5,009 nt of DNA from Flavobacteriales bacterium (GTDB lineage: Bacteria > Bacteroidota > Bacteroidia > Flavobacteriales_D > Sanyastnellaceae). The translations under genes and the position numbers were made by a program. Position 1 is the first letter of the stretch. Each line of letters starts with the position of its first letter. The notes below the pieces were generated by a model. The model was not told where the DNA came from. It ran no database searches and saw only the letters and a program-made list of their open reading frames with translations. Positions 1-5,009 of the stretch are shown one piece after another. The DNA lies in NCBI GenBank assembly GCA_947464885.1, contig CANHYZ010000201.1, positions 1-5,009 on the forward strand. The letters are read 5' to 3'.

Positions 1-2
1 CG

Positions 3-548
3 CAAACAGGACTAACCGCAGGAAATTACACCTTCATCGTCATAGACAATGTTGGCTGCCAGGCCAGCATTGCAGTTGCCTTGACACAACCAAACCCGAT
101 CAACATCGCTCTCTCAGCTACTCCGACATCTTGCTCCGGAACGCCACAGGGAGCAGTGAATGCCACCGTTAGCGGAGGAACACAGCCTTACCTCTACAGC
201 TGGAGCAATGGCTCGGGTGGAACGGGCATTAGCAACCTTGTAGCAGGAAACTATACGCTGACCATAACCGACGCATCCGGTTGCATTGCTGACGCCTCAT
301 CCGAAGTCATCAATCCAAACGGCATCGATGCATTCGCGATACCTTACGACATCAACTGCATCGGAGGTAGCGATGGATCAATCGAAATCGTTGTCACCGA
401 AGGAACTCCGCCTTTTAATTATGAATGGAATAATGGAGAAGCGGGAACATCATTCATCACCAATCTTCAGGAAGGTGATTACAGCTGCAACATCACCGAT
501 GCCAACGGATGCTCCTACACCGTTTCATCCACCATTGATGCTCCTCAA
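3..548 (+). repeat. Tandem SprB-type protein repeats (one partial, two complete)
   Basis: The equivalent G-N/D-Y codons begin at about 21, 246 and 474, giving a period of 75 then 76 residues. Each unit ends with a D-x-x-G-C signature: DNVGC, DASGC and DANGC. The nucleotide sequences of the units have diverged considerably, so this is an old protein-level repeat array, not a recent DNA duplication. The array almost certainly continues left of the window, because the first unit is cut by the edge. Confidence 0.85.
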
Positions 549-1055
549 GGAAATCTTCCTGAAATCCTGGGCATGTCCAATGTTGACCCCTTTAGCCTTC
601 AAACCTACTCCGTTGGCACAATCAGCGGGGCGACACTCACTTGGGTGGTCACCGGTGGAAATATTCTGAGTGGTCAGGGAACCAACTTCATTCAAGTGCA
701 ATGGTCGGATGAACCTGTTGCAGCCGTCGTCTTGCTCATTTTCTATGCTAACGGTTGCCAGGCCAGTGTTGATCTGATAGTGCAAACCGGAAACAACGTT
801 GATGAATCGGCATTACAACCCATCTGGACGCTATTCCCTAACCCCGCATCCGAAATGCTCCGTGTGGAAGTGATGAATACCCAAGCGTTTCTGTCATTCA
901 CCATGAGCGACGCCCTGGGCAAAACAATCCGAACAGGTACTTTACAACAGGGTATTAATCGCTTGGACATAGGTAACATCGCATCAGGTTTATATACACT
1001 TTCGGTTACTACATCAGACAACAAGCGTCAAATTCAGCGATTCATTAAACAATAA
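3..1055 (+). CDS. SprB-repeat cell-surface protein with T9SS type A sorting tail, 3' part only
   Basis: The reading frame is open to the left edge, so the start lies outside the window and 350 C-terminal residues are visible (numbered from the codon at 3). Residues 1-31 are the end of one SprB-type repeat. Residues 32-105 and 107-182 are two complete repeats. Each has the family pattern of a small Cys near the start, GGT-PY/PF-Y-W-NG in the middle, and G-x-Y-x-x-x-I-x-D-x-x-G-C at the end. Residues about 186-263 resemble a PKD-like domain (TWVVTGG, SGQGT, then V-W). Residues about 273-350 form a T9SS C-terminal sorting domain, with the LFPNPAS motif at 277-283, a G-x-x-L turn and a basic QRFIKQ end. 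In this family the protein is exported through the Sec pathway, crosses the outer membrane by T9SS and loses its tail. SprB itself is a gliding-motility adhesin. Whether this protein serves gliding, adhesion or something else cannot be told. A TTG at 81 is an internal codon, not the start. Confidence 0.93.
   Translation, partial: QTGLTAGNYTFIVIDNVGCQASIAVALTQPNPINIALSATPTSCSGTPQGAVNATVSGGTQPYLYSWSNGSGGTGISNLVAGNYTLTITDASGCIADASSEVINPNGIDAFAIPYDINCIGGSDGSIEIVVTEGTPPFNYEWNNGEAGTSFITNLQEGDYSCNITDANGCSYTVSSTIDAPQGNLPEILGMSNVDPFSLQTYSVGTISGATLTWVVTGGNILSGQGTNFIQVQWSDEPVAAVVLLIFYANGCQASVDLIVQTGNNVDESALQPIWTLFPNPASEMLRVEVMNTQAFLSFTMSDALGKTIRTGTLQQGINRLDIGNIASGLYTLSVTTSDNKRQIQRFIKQ
819..1052 (+). other. 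T9SS type A C-terminal sorting domain (within the SprB-repeat protein)
   Basis: The last ~78 residues carry the standard features of the Por secretion tail. They open with PIWTLFPNPAS and alternate short hydrophobic strands (LRVEV, LSFTMSD, RLDIG, LYTLSV). They include a D-x-x-G-K turn and an ASGLYTL segment, and end with a basic stretch and a hydrophobic residue close to the terminus. In Bacteroidota this domain directs cargo to the type IX translocon and is normally removed at the cell surface. Confidence 0.92.
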
Positions 1056-1173
1056 AACCCGCTATTGAACCTGAGGATTCAACATCATCGAATATTGGAA
1101 CTGACACGCATCATTTCCGACATGATTAGCAGCACTTATGATTGCTATCGGGATTTTCTATTCCAGGTCAACC

Positions 1174-2214
1174 ATGAATAAATTGTTGCAATACCTCCTC
1201 GGCTTTCTCAGCATCATTCTCCTGCTCTATTTCGGCAAGGATGTGCTGATACCGCTGAGCTACTCACTCCTCATCGCTTGCATTCTCTATCCCGTTTGCA
1301 AATGGCTTGAGCAAAAAGGCATGAGCAGTATAGCGGCTATCACCGTGAGTCTCCTGCTCGTGGTGGTCGCAGGTGGCGGGTTGCTCGCGTTCTTGATTAC
1401 GCAAGTTCTCAACTTTGGTGGAGAGTGGTCGCAAGTACAGGTGAAACTGATGCAAACCCGCGAATCGATTTCGCTTTGGCTAACGGAAAATCTCAACATC
1501 AGCCTTAATTCACAACAAACCTGGATGAGCGACTTGCAATCAAACTATGGCAATAATGTGCTGCCGCTATTGAAGACAACAGCCGGTAATTTATCCATAC
1601 TCGTTGTCATGCTTGTGCTCATTCCGCTCATGGCCGGTTTAATGCTCTACGAACGTAAGCGCCTCATGCAAGTGCTTCATCTCTGGATGCCCCAATTGCC
1701 CTTGCCAGAATTGCGCACAATCCTCAGCGAGACTATCACCACCTACTACCGATTCATCAAAGGCATGCTGGTGGTTTATCTGTGTGTTGGAATTCTCAAC
1801 AGCGTGGGACTTCTCCTCTTGGGTGTGCCTCATGCCATCCTCTTTGGATGCCTTGCTGCCATTCTCACATTCATCCCCTACGTGGGTATCATGATTGGTG
1901 CATCATTGCCCATCATGGTGAGCTGGATCACCTTCGATTCGATTTACTATCCGCTCGGCGTCGTTGCCATTTTCACCTTCGTGCAATACCTCGAAGCGAA
2001 TGTCATCTTTCCATGGGCCGTCAGCAGTAAGCTCAATGTAAATACACTCATGACCATCGTCGCGATTCTTGCGGGCGGCGTATTGTGGGGCTCTTCCGGA
2101 ATGATTCTCTTTATTCCGTTCATAGGAATTCTGAAATTGATTGCCGATCGTATCCCCGGGTGGGAACCCATCGCTCTTCTGCTTGCGGGCAGCGAGCCAA
2201 AAGCAAAAAACTAA
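1174..2214 (+). CDS. AI-2E family (PerM/UPF0118) membrane transporter
   Basis: This is a polytopic inner-membrane protein of 346 aa, the usual size for the AI-2E/PerM transporter family. Hydrophobic segments lie at about residues 8-41 (probably two helices), 52-77, 139-159, 196-217, 219-253 (probably two), 261-280 and 288-320. The family's conserved C-terminal half is clear. YYRFIKGML leads into an L-GVPHAILFG-FIPYVG block, followed by QYLEANVIFP (residues 271-280), then GGVLWGSSGMILFIP (301-315) and a K-IAD end. A soluble loop lies at about 81-138. I chose ATG 1174 because its product begins MNKLLQYLLGF, like family members, and AGG lies 6 nt upstream. An in-frame ATG at 1138 would add 12 residues (358 aa) but has no visible ribosome site. 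Members have been linked to autoinducer-2 export, Na+/H+ antiport and other substrates, so the substrate here is unknown. Its stop overlaps that of the convergent gene. Confidence 0.9.
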   Translation: MNKLLQYLLGFLSIILLLYFGKDVLIPLSYSLLIACILYPVCKWLEQKGMSSIAAITVSLLLVVVAGGGLLAFLITQVLNFGGEWSQVQVKLMQTRESISLWLTENLNISLNSQQTWMSDLQSNYGNNVLPLLKTTAGNLSILVVMLVLIPLMAGLMLYERKRLMQVLHLWMPQLPLPELRTILSETITTYYRFIKGMLVVYLCVGILNSVGLLLLGVPHAILFGCLAAILTFIPYVGIMIGASLPIMVSWITFDSIYYPLGVVAIFTFVQYLEANVIFPWAVSSKLNVNTLMTIVAILAGGVLWGSSGMILFIPFIGILKLIADRIPGWEPIALLLAGSEPKAKN

Positions 2215-2561
2215 TCCTTCGCCTTCGACCCTCCGGAGTGTTTGCTCATGAAGTCATTGATTTTACTAATGAATGCTTCCGTCCAACGATGCACTTGCTC
2301 CGCTACCTGATTCTCGGTTTTCAGCAACAAGCGCTGTAGCATCAACGAAAGCCCGAAAACAAAACCGTTGTTGACGAACGTAGATTTCGACATCTGGACA
2401 CCGGTAAGTGATGAAATCGTATTCATCAGGATATTCATCGGCTTCAATTGCTCTCGCAGAGCTGCAGCATCGCTTCGGATAACAGTTTCTTGCTCATTGG
2501 CGACGGTCCGCAGGCGCGCAATCTCAGCGCGTAACTCTTGAATGTTAGAAATTTCAGCCAT
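2211..2561 (-). CDS. Small coiled-coil protein of unknown function, partner of the holin-like gene
   Basis: This 116-aa protein has no assigned function that I recognise. Residues about 6-40 are charged and heptad-like (IQELRAEIARLRTVANEQ), suggesting a coiled coil. Residues 41-58 are a flexible stretch rich in Met, Ser and Thr. Residues 62-80 (around NNGFVFGLSLMLQRLLLK) form a short hydrophobic or amphipathic segment, possibly membrane-associating but too short and polar to be a confident transmembrane helix. The tail from 82 is an amphipathic helix ending in a Lys/Ser-rich terminus. The start ATG lies inside the end of the upstream holin-like gene, and the two share the 8 nt 2554-2561, which indicates translational coupling. 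The inference is that it works with that membrane protein at the cytoplasmic face of the inner membrane. There is no signal peptide. Its stop (TAG, 2211-2213) overlaps the transporter's stop on the other strand. Confidence 0.8.
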   Translation of the reverse strand: MAEISNIQELRAEIARLRTVANEQETVIRSDAAALREQLKPMNILMNTISSLTGVQMSKSTFVNNGFVFGLSLMLQRLLLKTENQVAEQVHRWTEAFISKINDFMSKHSGGSKAKD

Positions 2562-2910
2562 GATTTTTTTCGCTATAAATGTTTCTCACCATTGCATTCA
2601 TCAATGGCTTCTTCAAAAGAACGTTTCTCAACAGGATGAAAAGCAAGCCTATGAGCGCATAGGCTGAAGCCAGTACCCAATATCCCGCCAACGGATCATC
2701 CATGGACCTCGAAATCAAACCGGCTAATCCAAGACTAGCAAAAAGAGCCGCCATGGCGAAAAAAGCAAATAGCACGTAAGCTGTGACCATGGTAGATGTG
2801 AGGACAACGACCTTTTCTGTTATGACATGTTGCGTAAGTTGTTGGCGCGTCTTAAGATAATCCTCTGTATGCGCGATGATTTGATCAAGTGGTGATTCTT
2901 GTGCTTCCAT
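2554..2910 (-). CDS. Holin-X-like (phage holin family) two-helix inner-membrane protein
   Basis: This 118-aa protein has a cytoplasmic-looking N-terminal helix (residues 5-34, EDYLKTRQQL region). A long hydrophobic segment follows at 38-66 (VVLTSTMVTAYVLFAFFAMA), then a short SRSMDDPLAG turn, a second hydrophobic segment at 75-98 and a basic tail with LLKKPL at 98-103. This architecture matches the putative Actinobacterial Holin-X / YqjE-like family, which is widespread in Bacteroidota chromosomes. The label 'phage holin' reflects a domain name only: no lysin, structural phage gene or integrase is present. It is the first gene of a two-gene unit with the 116-aa coiled-coil protein and is divergent from the yqeY-like gene. 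In many Bacteroidota a YtxH-like gene accompanies such pairs; none is seen here. The physiological role is not established; a role in the envelope or stress response is plausible. Family placement rests on architecture, not on a diagnostic motif. Confidence 0.78.
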   Translation of the reverse strand: MEAQESPLDQIIAHTEDYLKTRQQLTQHVITEKVVVLTSTMVTAYVLFAFFAMAALFASLGLAGLISRSMDDPLAGYWVLASAYALIGLLFILLRNVLLKKPLMNAMVRNIYSEKNHG

Positions 2911-2948
2911 TGTTATGAATGGGATTAGTTTCGTTATGGCAAGATGAC

Positions 2949-2983
2949 TGACATCGCATCACCATGCATTGACATTCGTCACC
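2949..2983. repeat. Imperfect direct repeat in divergent promoter region
   Basis: TGACATCGCATCACC (2949-2963) is followed, after the palindromic spacer ATGCAT (2964-2969), by TGACATTCGTCACC (2970-2983). The two copies share TGACAT at the left and TCACC at the right, differing by one indel and a substitution. The start-to-start distance is 21 bp, about two helical turns, which would suit a tandem protein-binding site. It lies 43-77 bp upstream of the -7 box of the yqeY-like gene and 39-73 bp upstream of the holin-like start. No regulator is recognised, and the match could be chance. Confidence 0.3.
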
Positions 2984-3025
2984 GACAGCACTCATCCAAA
3001 CTGATTCCTCGCATGTAAAATTGAT

Positions 3026-3033
3026 TACTTTTG
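3026..3033 (+). promoter_or_regulatory. Bacteroidota-type -7 promoter box (TACTTTTG) for the yqeY-like gene
   Basis: TACTTTTG matches the Bacteroidota sigma-ABfr -7 consensus TAnnTTTG at every fixed position. No good TTTG -33 element is visible at the expected distance; the nearest sequence is CTGATT near 3001-3006. A transcription start around 3038-3041 would leave a leader of about 13-16 nt before ATG 3054, short but plausible. Since the box lies inside the frame opened by the TTG at 3021, it argues that ATG 3054 is the true start. Confidence 0.6.
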
Positions 3034-3053
3034 ACCGACTCAATCTCCAACAT

Positions 3054-3509
3054 ATGAACCTCACAGAACGCATCAATAACGACATTAAAGAGGCCATGAA
3101 GGCCGGCGAAAAAGACACGCTCATGGCGCTGCGCGACATCAAAAGCAAACTCCTTTTGGAAATGACCAAAGAAGGAAGTGGCGGCGAAGTCGATGACGCA
3201 CGTGGCATAGCCATCCTCAATAAGCTCTACAAGCAACGCATGGAGTCGATTGAAATTTATTCAACGCAAGGCCGCCCGGATCTCATTGAGGAAGAAAAGA
3301 AACAAGCCGATGTCATAGCTGCGTATCTCCCTGAGCAACTCTCCGGCGAAAAACTGGAAGCAGAAATTCGCGCTATCATCAGTCAGGTTGGCGCCGCTGG
3401 CCCCGGAGATCTTGGAAAAGTAATGGGCGCAGCCTCCAAGAGCCTAGCCGGAAAAGCCGATGGAAAAGCGATCTCCGAAATGGTCAAAAAACTTTTGAGC
3501 GGACAATAA
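3054..3509 (+). CDS. GatB/YqeY domain-containing protein
   Basis: This 151-aa cytoplasmic protein matches the length and pattern of the YqeY family. Its N-terminal helical half (residues 1-95) has the characteristic MNLTERINNDIKEAMKAGEK start, the ALRDIKSKLLLEM segment, and EIYSTQGRPDLIEEEKKQ followed by IAAYLPEQLS. The C-terminal domain (100-151) resembles the tail domain of the GatB amidotransferase subunit, with GPGDLGKVMGA, then GKADGKAISEMVKKLL. That GatB tail contacts tRNA in transamidosomes, so a tRNA-linked role is often proposed, but the function of free-standing YqeY is not established. ATG 3054 is preferred over the in-frame TTG 3021 because of the matching family N-terminus and the promoter box at 3026-3033. 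It leads a likely operon with the protease gene 12 nt downstream. In many Bacteroidota this gene follows ftsZ, a context not seen here. Confidence 0.93.
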   Translation: MNLTERINNDIKEAMKAGEKDTLMALRDIKSKLLLEMTKEGSGGEVDDARGIAILNKLYKQRMESIEIYSTQGRPDLIEEEKKQADVIAAYLPEQLSGEKLEAEIRAIISQVGAAGPGDLGKVMGAASKSLAGKADGKAISEMVKKLLSGQ

Positions 3510-3521
3510 AATCTTCGCCGT

Positions 3522-3944
3522 GTGAAAACAACCAAGGATCAACTCAAGGTCATTGGCCGACATGTGCGTGTTGACTTTCCCGACCTGGAAACACGTCATG
3601 TAGAAGCCAAGGTGGATACCGGCGCTTTTCGTACCGTTTTGCACTGCGAACGTTATGAAGAAGTGGAAACGGAACAAGGAAAAAAACTGCGCGCCGTATT
3701 CAATCTTGATGGCAGCGGTGAAAAGACTTTTCTGTTCGACGATTATTTCCTGCGCGAATTCAAAAGTTCATTCGGTGAAAAAGAGCGTCGCTACTGCATC
3801 AAAACAACCGTTCGTATCGGACGAAAAAAAATCAAGAGCAGTGTGTCGCTGACGAATCGCAGTGACATGAAGTTTCAGGTTTTAATCGGGCGTAAAACGT
3901 TGCTGAGAAAATTTCTGGTCGATGTAAGTCGGAAATTTGTTTAG
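3522..3944 (+). CDS. RimK-associated retropepsin-like protease (annotated 'putative ATP-dependent zinc protease')
   Basis: This 140-aa soluble, strongly basic protein has no signal peptide. It carries the hallmarks of the family often labelled 'ATP-dependent zinc protease' or RimK/LysX-associated: VIGRHVRVDFPDL (residues 10-22), the active-site-like KVDTGAFRTVLHC (30-42), a TTVRIGRKKIKSSVSLTNRSDM block (from 95) and FQVLIGRKTLL (118-128). The D-T-G-A motif with Asp32 places it among retropepsin-like aspartic peptidases; I see no zinc-binding signature and no ATP-binding site, so the common name is probably misleading. Relatives are often encoded beside RimK-type ATP-grasp ligases and may act on their glutamate-tail modifications. 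No RimK gene is in the window. The motif here is DTGAFRT, whereas many relatives have DTGARTS. GTG 3522 is the start; no upstream in-frame alternative fits. It lies 12 nt after the yqeY-like gene, so cotranscription is likely. The next gene is convergent, 3 bp away. Confidence 0.87.
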   Translation: MKTTKDQLKVIGRHVRVDFPDLETRHVEAKVDTGAFRTVLHCERYEEVETEQGKKLRAVFNLDGSGEKTFLFDDYFLREFKSSFGEKERRYCIKTTVRIGRKKIKSSVSLTNRSDMKFQVLIGRKTLLRKFLVDVSRKFV

Positions 3945-3947
3945 CGC

Positions 3948-5009
3948 TCAAACACGAACACCAATCACGAGCACATCATCGAGTTGTTCGCCTTCGCCCT
4001 TCCATTGATCGAAGCGGCGAGTGATTTCTTCTCGCTGATTCGCCATCTCGAGTGAGGCGATTTCAAGCAGCATTTGACGAAACTGTTTACGCATAAACTT
4101 CTTTCCCTGAGGTCCGCCGAATTGATCGGCATACCCATCACTGAACACATAAACACAATCGCCTGATTGCAACGTGAAGTTCTTATGGGTAAACTCGCGC
4201 TCACCGTTGACATACGAACCAATGCTGAAGGCATCTCCTTCCAACTCGATGAGCTCTCCGCTGCGCATGATATACGCCGGATTTTGAGCGCCACTGAATT
4301 CCAACTCCATCGAATCTGTATCGATACTCACCAGCGCGATGTCCATACCATCCTTCACCAAATGATTCTCATGTGCACGAAGCGCCTGTGCTGAAAGTCT
4401 GTTTACCGCATTGAGCACCTGTGAAGGCTTGTTGTACACTTTTGTAGCTTGATTCAACGCGTTGTGACCAACCAAACTCATGAAGGCTCCCGGTACTCCA
4501 TGTCCGGTGCAATCCGCGGCAGCCACCATGCGCTTCTTTCCTTTATTGGCAAACCAATAAAAATCGCCGCTGACCGTAGCCTTTGGTCTGAAAAAGATAA
4601 AATGATCCGGAAACACTTCTCGGATAGCTTCAGTGCCGGGCAGAATCGTTTCCTGCAAACGCTGCGCGTAATCGATACTTGCTTGCAAGTCGGAATACAG
4701 CTCCGTCACACGTTCCTTTTGATCTCTAATTTCGCTCGTCTGCAGCGCAACCTTCGACTCCATTTCATGGCGGTACGAGGCTAAATCATCGCGCATTCGC
4801 AGCAACGCCTGACCCAATTCATCATGCTCGGAAAGCGGCTCATACTCCATGGAAAAATTACCTGCCCCGACATTCAATGAAAACTCTTTGGTGCGCTCAA
4901 AATTGGTGATGAGTCGTTCGACGGCCTGCGCCATATCACCAATTTCATCGTTGCCCACGCGCGTGCTGTGAACAGAATAAACGCCCTTCGCCAAATTGTT
5001 TAACTTCGA
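3948..5009 (-). CDS. HAMP-SpoIIE/PP2C-type serine phosphatase, 5' end outside window
   Basis: The frame runs open through the right edge, so 353 C-terminal residues are visible (numbered from the edge). Residues 1-33 are the end of a HAMP domain (LAKGVYS, then GNDEIGDMAQAVERL). Residues about 41-76 look like a second HAMP-like unit (GAGNFSMEYEPLSEHDELGQAL). Residues about 78-120 form a signalling coiled coil leading to QRLQETILPG. The SpoIIE/PP2C domain fills 135-353. Its acidic metal-binding motifs look intact: SGDFYW (Asp149), ADCTGHGVPGAFMS (Asp166), the DGMD segment at 220-223, VFSDGYADQFGG (Asp291) and LDDVLVIGV (Asp344/345). Such proteins dephosphorylate Ser/Thr on a STAS-type or SiaC-type partner in response to a sensor domain, which here would lie beyond the edge, probably membrane-anchored because HAMP usually follows a transmembrane helix. 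TTG 4994 is an internal codon, not the start. No partner protein is encoded within the window. Confidence 0.93.
   Translation of the reverse strand, partial: SKLNNLAKGVYSVHSTRVGNDEIGDMAQAVERLITNFERTKEFSLNVGAGNFSMEYEPLSEHDELGQALLRMRDDLASYRHEMESKVALQTSEIRDQKERVTELYSDLQASIDYAQRLQETILPGTEAIREVFPDHFIFFRPKATVSGDFYWFANKGKKRMVAAADCTGHGVPGAFMSLVGHNALNQATKVYNKPSQVLNAVNRLSAQALRAHENHLVKDGMDIALVSIDTDSMELEFSGAQNPAYIMRSGELIELEGDAFSIGSYVNGEREFTHKNFTLQSGDCVYVFSDGYADQFGGPQGKKFMRKQFRQMLLEIASLEMANQREEITRRFDQWKGEGEQLDDVLVIGVRV

Noticed and set aside
45..778. Shared 11-base string TGCCAGGCCAG at about 56-66 and 757-767
   Set aside because: Both encode the same short G-C-Q-A-S peptide at the ends of domains. This is short coding similarity, not a DNA repeat or recombination site.
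1065..1082. Possible hairpin TTGAACC-TGA-GGATTCAA just after the SprB-repeat gene
   Set aside because: The stem is about 7 bp with a bulged A and a three-base loop, and no T-run follows, so it does not qualify as an intrinsic terminator.
1137..1144. TATGATTG as a -7 box for the AI-2E family gene, with TTTC at 1114-1117 as a -33 element
   Set aside because: It matches TAnnTTTG at all but one fixed position and the spacing is tolerable, but both elements are imperfect, so I did not list it as a promoter. If real, it would support the start at 1174.
1138..1173. ATG 1138 as the start of the AI-2E family gene
   Set aside because: The 12 extra residues do not look like the family N-terminus and no ribosome site precedes it. 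ATG 1174 has AGG at a suitable distance and a family-like N-terminus. The longer form is not excluded.
2554..2910. Prophage or lysis cassette suggested by the 'holin' domain name
   Set aside because: No endolysin, tail, capsid, integrase or attachment-site repeats are present. Holin-X-like genes are common in non-phage chromosomal contexts.
3484..3498. Inverted repeat TCAAAA-AAC-TTTTGA and the near-promoter AACTTTTG before the protease gene
   Set aside because: It lies inside the 3' end of the yqeY-like coding sequence, encodes the conserved KKLL segment, is only a six-pair AT-rich stem, and the promoter match misses a fixed base.
4449..4784. Plus-strand open frame of 111 codons opposite the phosphatase gene, and similar open frames elsewhere (286-669, 2885-3220, 1782-2030)
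   Set aside because: These lie opposite or out of frame with well-supported genes, show no recognisable domain and have composition typical of shadow frames.

Overview
The window looks like ordinary chromosomal DNA from a member of the Bacteroidota, probably a free-living, Flavobacteriales-like organism. Four things point there. The first gene encodes a SprB-repeat surface protein ending in a type IX secretion (T9SS) C-terminal sorting tail. A promoter element matches the Bacteroidota -7 consensus TAnnTTTG exactly. Shine-Dalgarno sequences are weak or absent before the starts. The small holin-like/coiled-coil gene pair is of a kind seen in this phylum. Base composition looks balanced and fairly even throughout, with no sign of an inserted foreign segment.

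Layout: (1) 3-1055 (+) is the 3' end of a large secreted SprB-repeat protein, cut by the left edge. (2) 1174-2214 (+) is an AI-2E/PerM family membrane transporter. (3) 2211-2561 and 2554-2910 (-) are a two-gene unit, transcribed from 2910 leftwards: a two-helix holin-X-like membrane protein, then a small coiled-coil protein, overlapping by 8 nt. (4) 3054-3509 and 3522-3944 (+) are a second two-gene unit, divergent from the first: a GatB/YqeY-domain protein and a RimK-associated retropepsin-like protease, 12 nt apart. (5) 3948-5009 (-) is a HAMP-coiled coil-SpoIIE/PP2C phosphatase, cut by the right edge.

Coding density is very high. The only non-coding stretches longer than about 20 nt are 1056-1173 (118 nt) and 2911-3053 (143 nt). 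The second is a divergent promoter region with a good Bacteroidota -7 box for the yqeY-like gene and an imperfect 14-15 bp direct repeat. Two convergent gene pairs (2211-2214 and 3942-3950) have stop codons touching or 3 bp apart, and no recognisable intrinsic terminator lies between them.

The genes do not form one obvious pathway. They read as independent housekeeping and envelope units: cell-surface adhesion, membrane transport, envelope-associated small proteins, a translation-linked YqeY protein, protein-modification turnover, and partner-switch-type signalling. I see no CRISPR array, RNA gene, transposase, prophage module or defence/toxin locus. I did not find convincing evidence of a previously undescribed system. 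The most worthwhile leads are the yqeY-protease pairing, the uncharacterised 116-aa partner of the holin-like protein, and the signalling partners of the phosphatase beyond the right edge.
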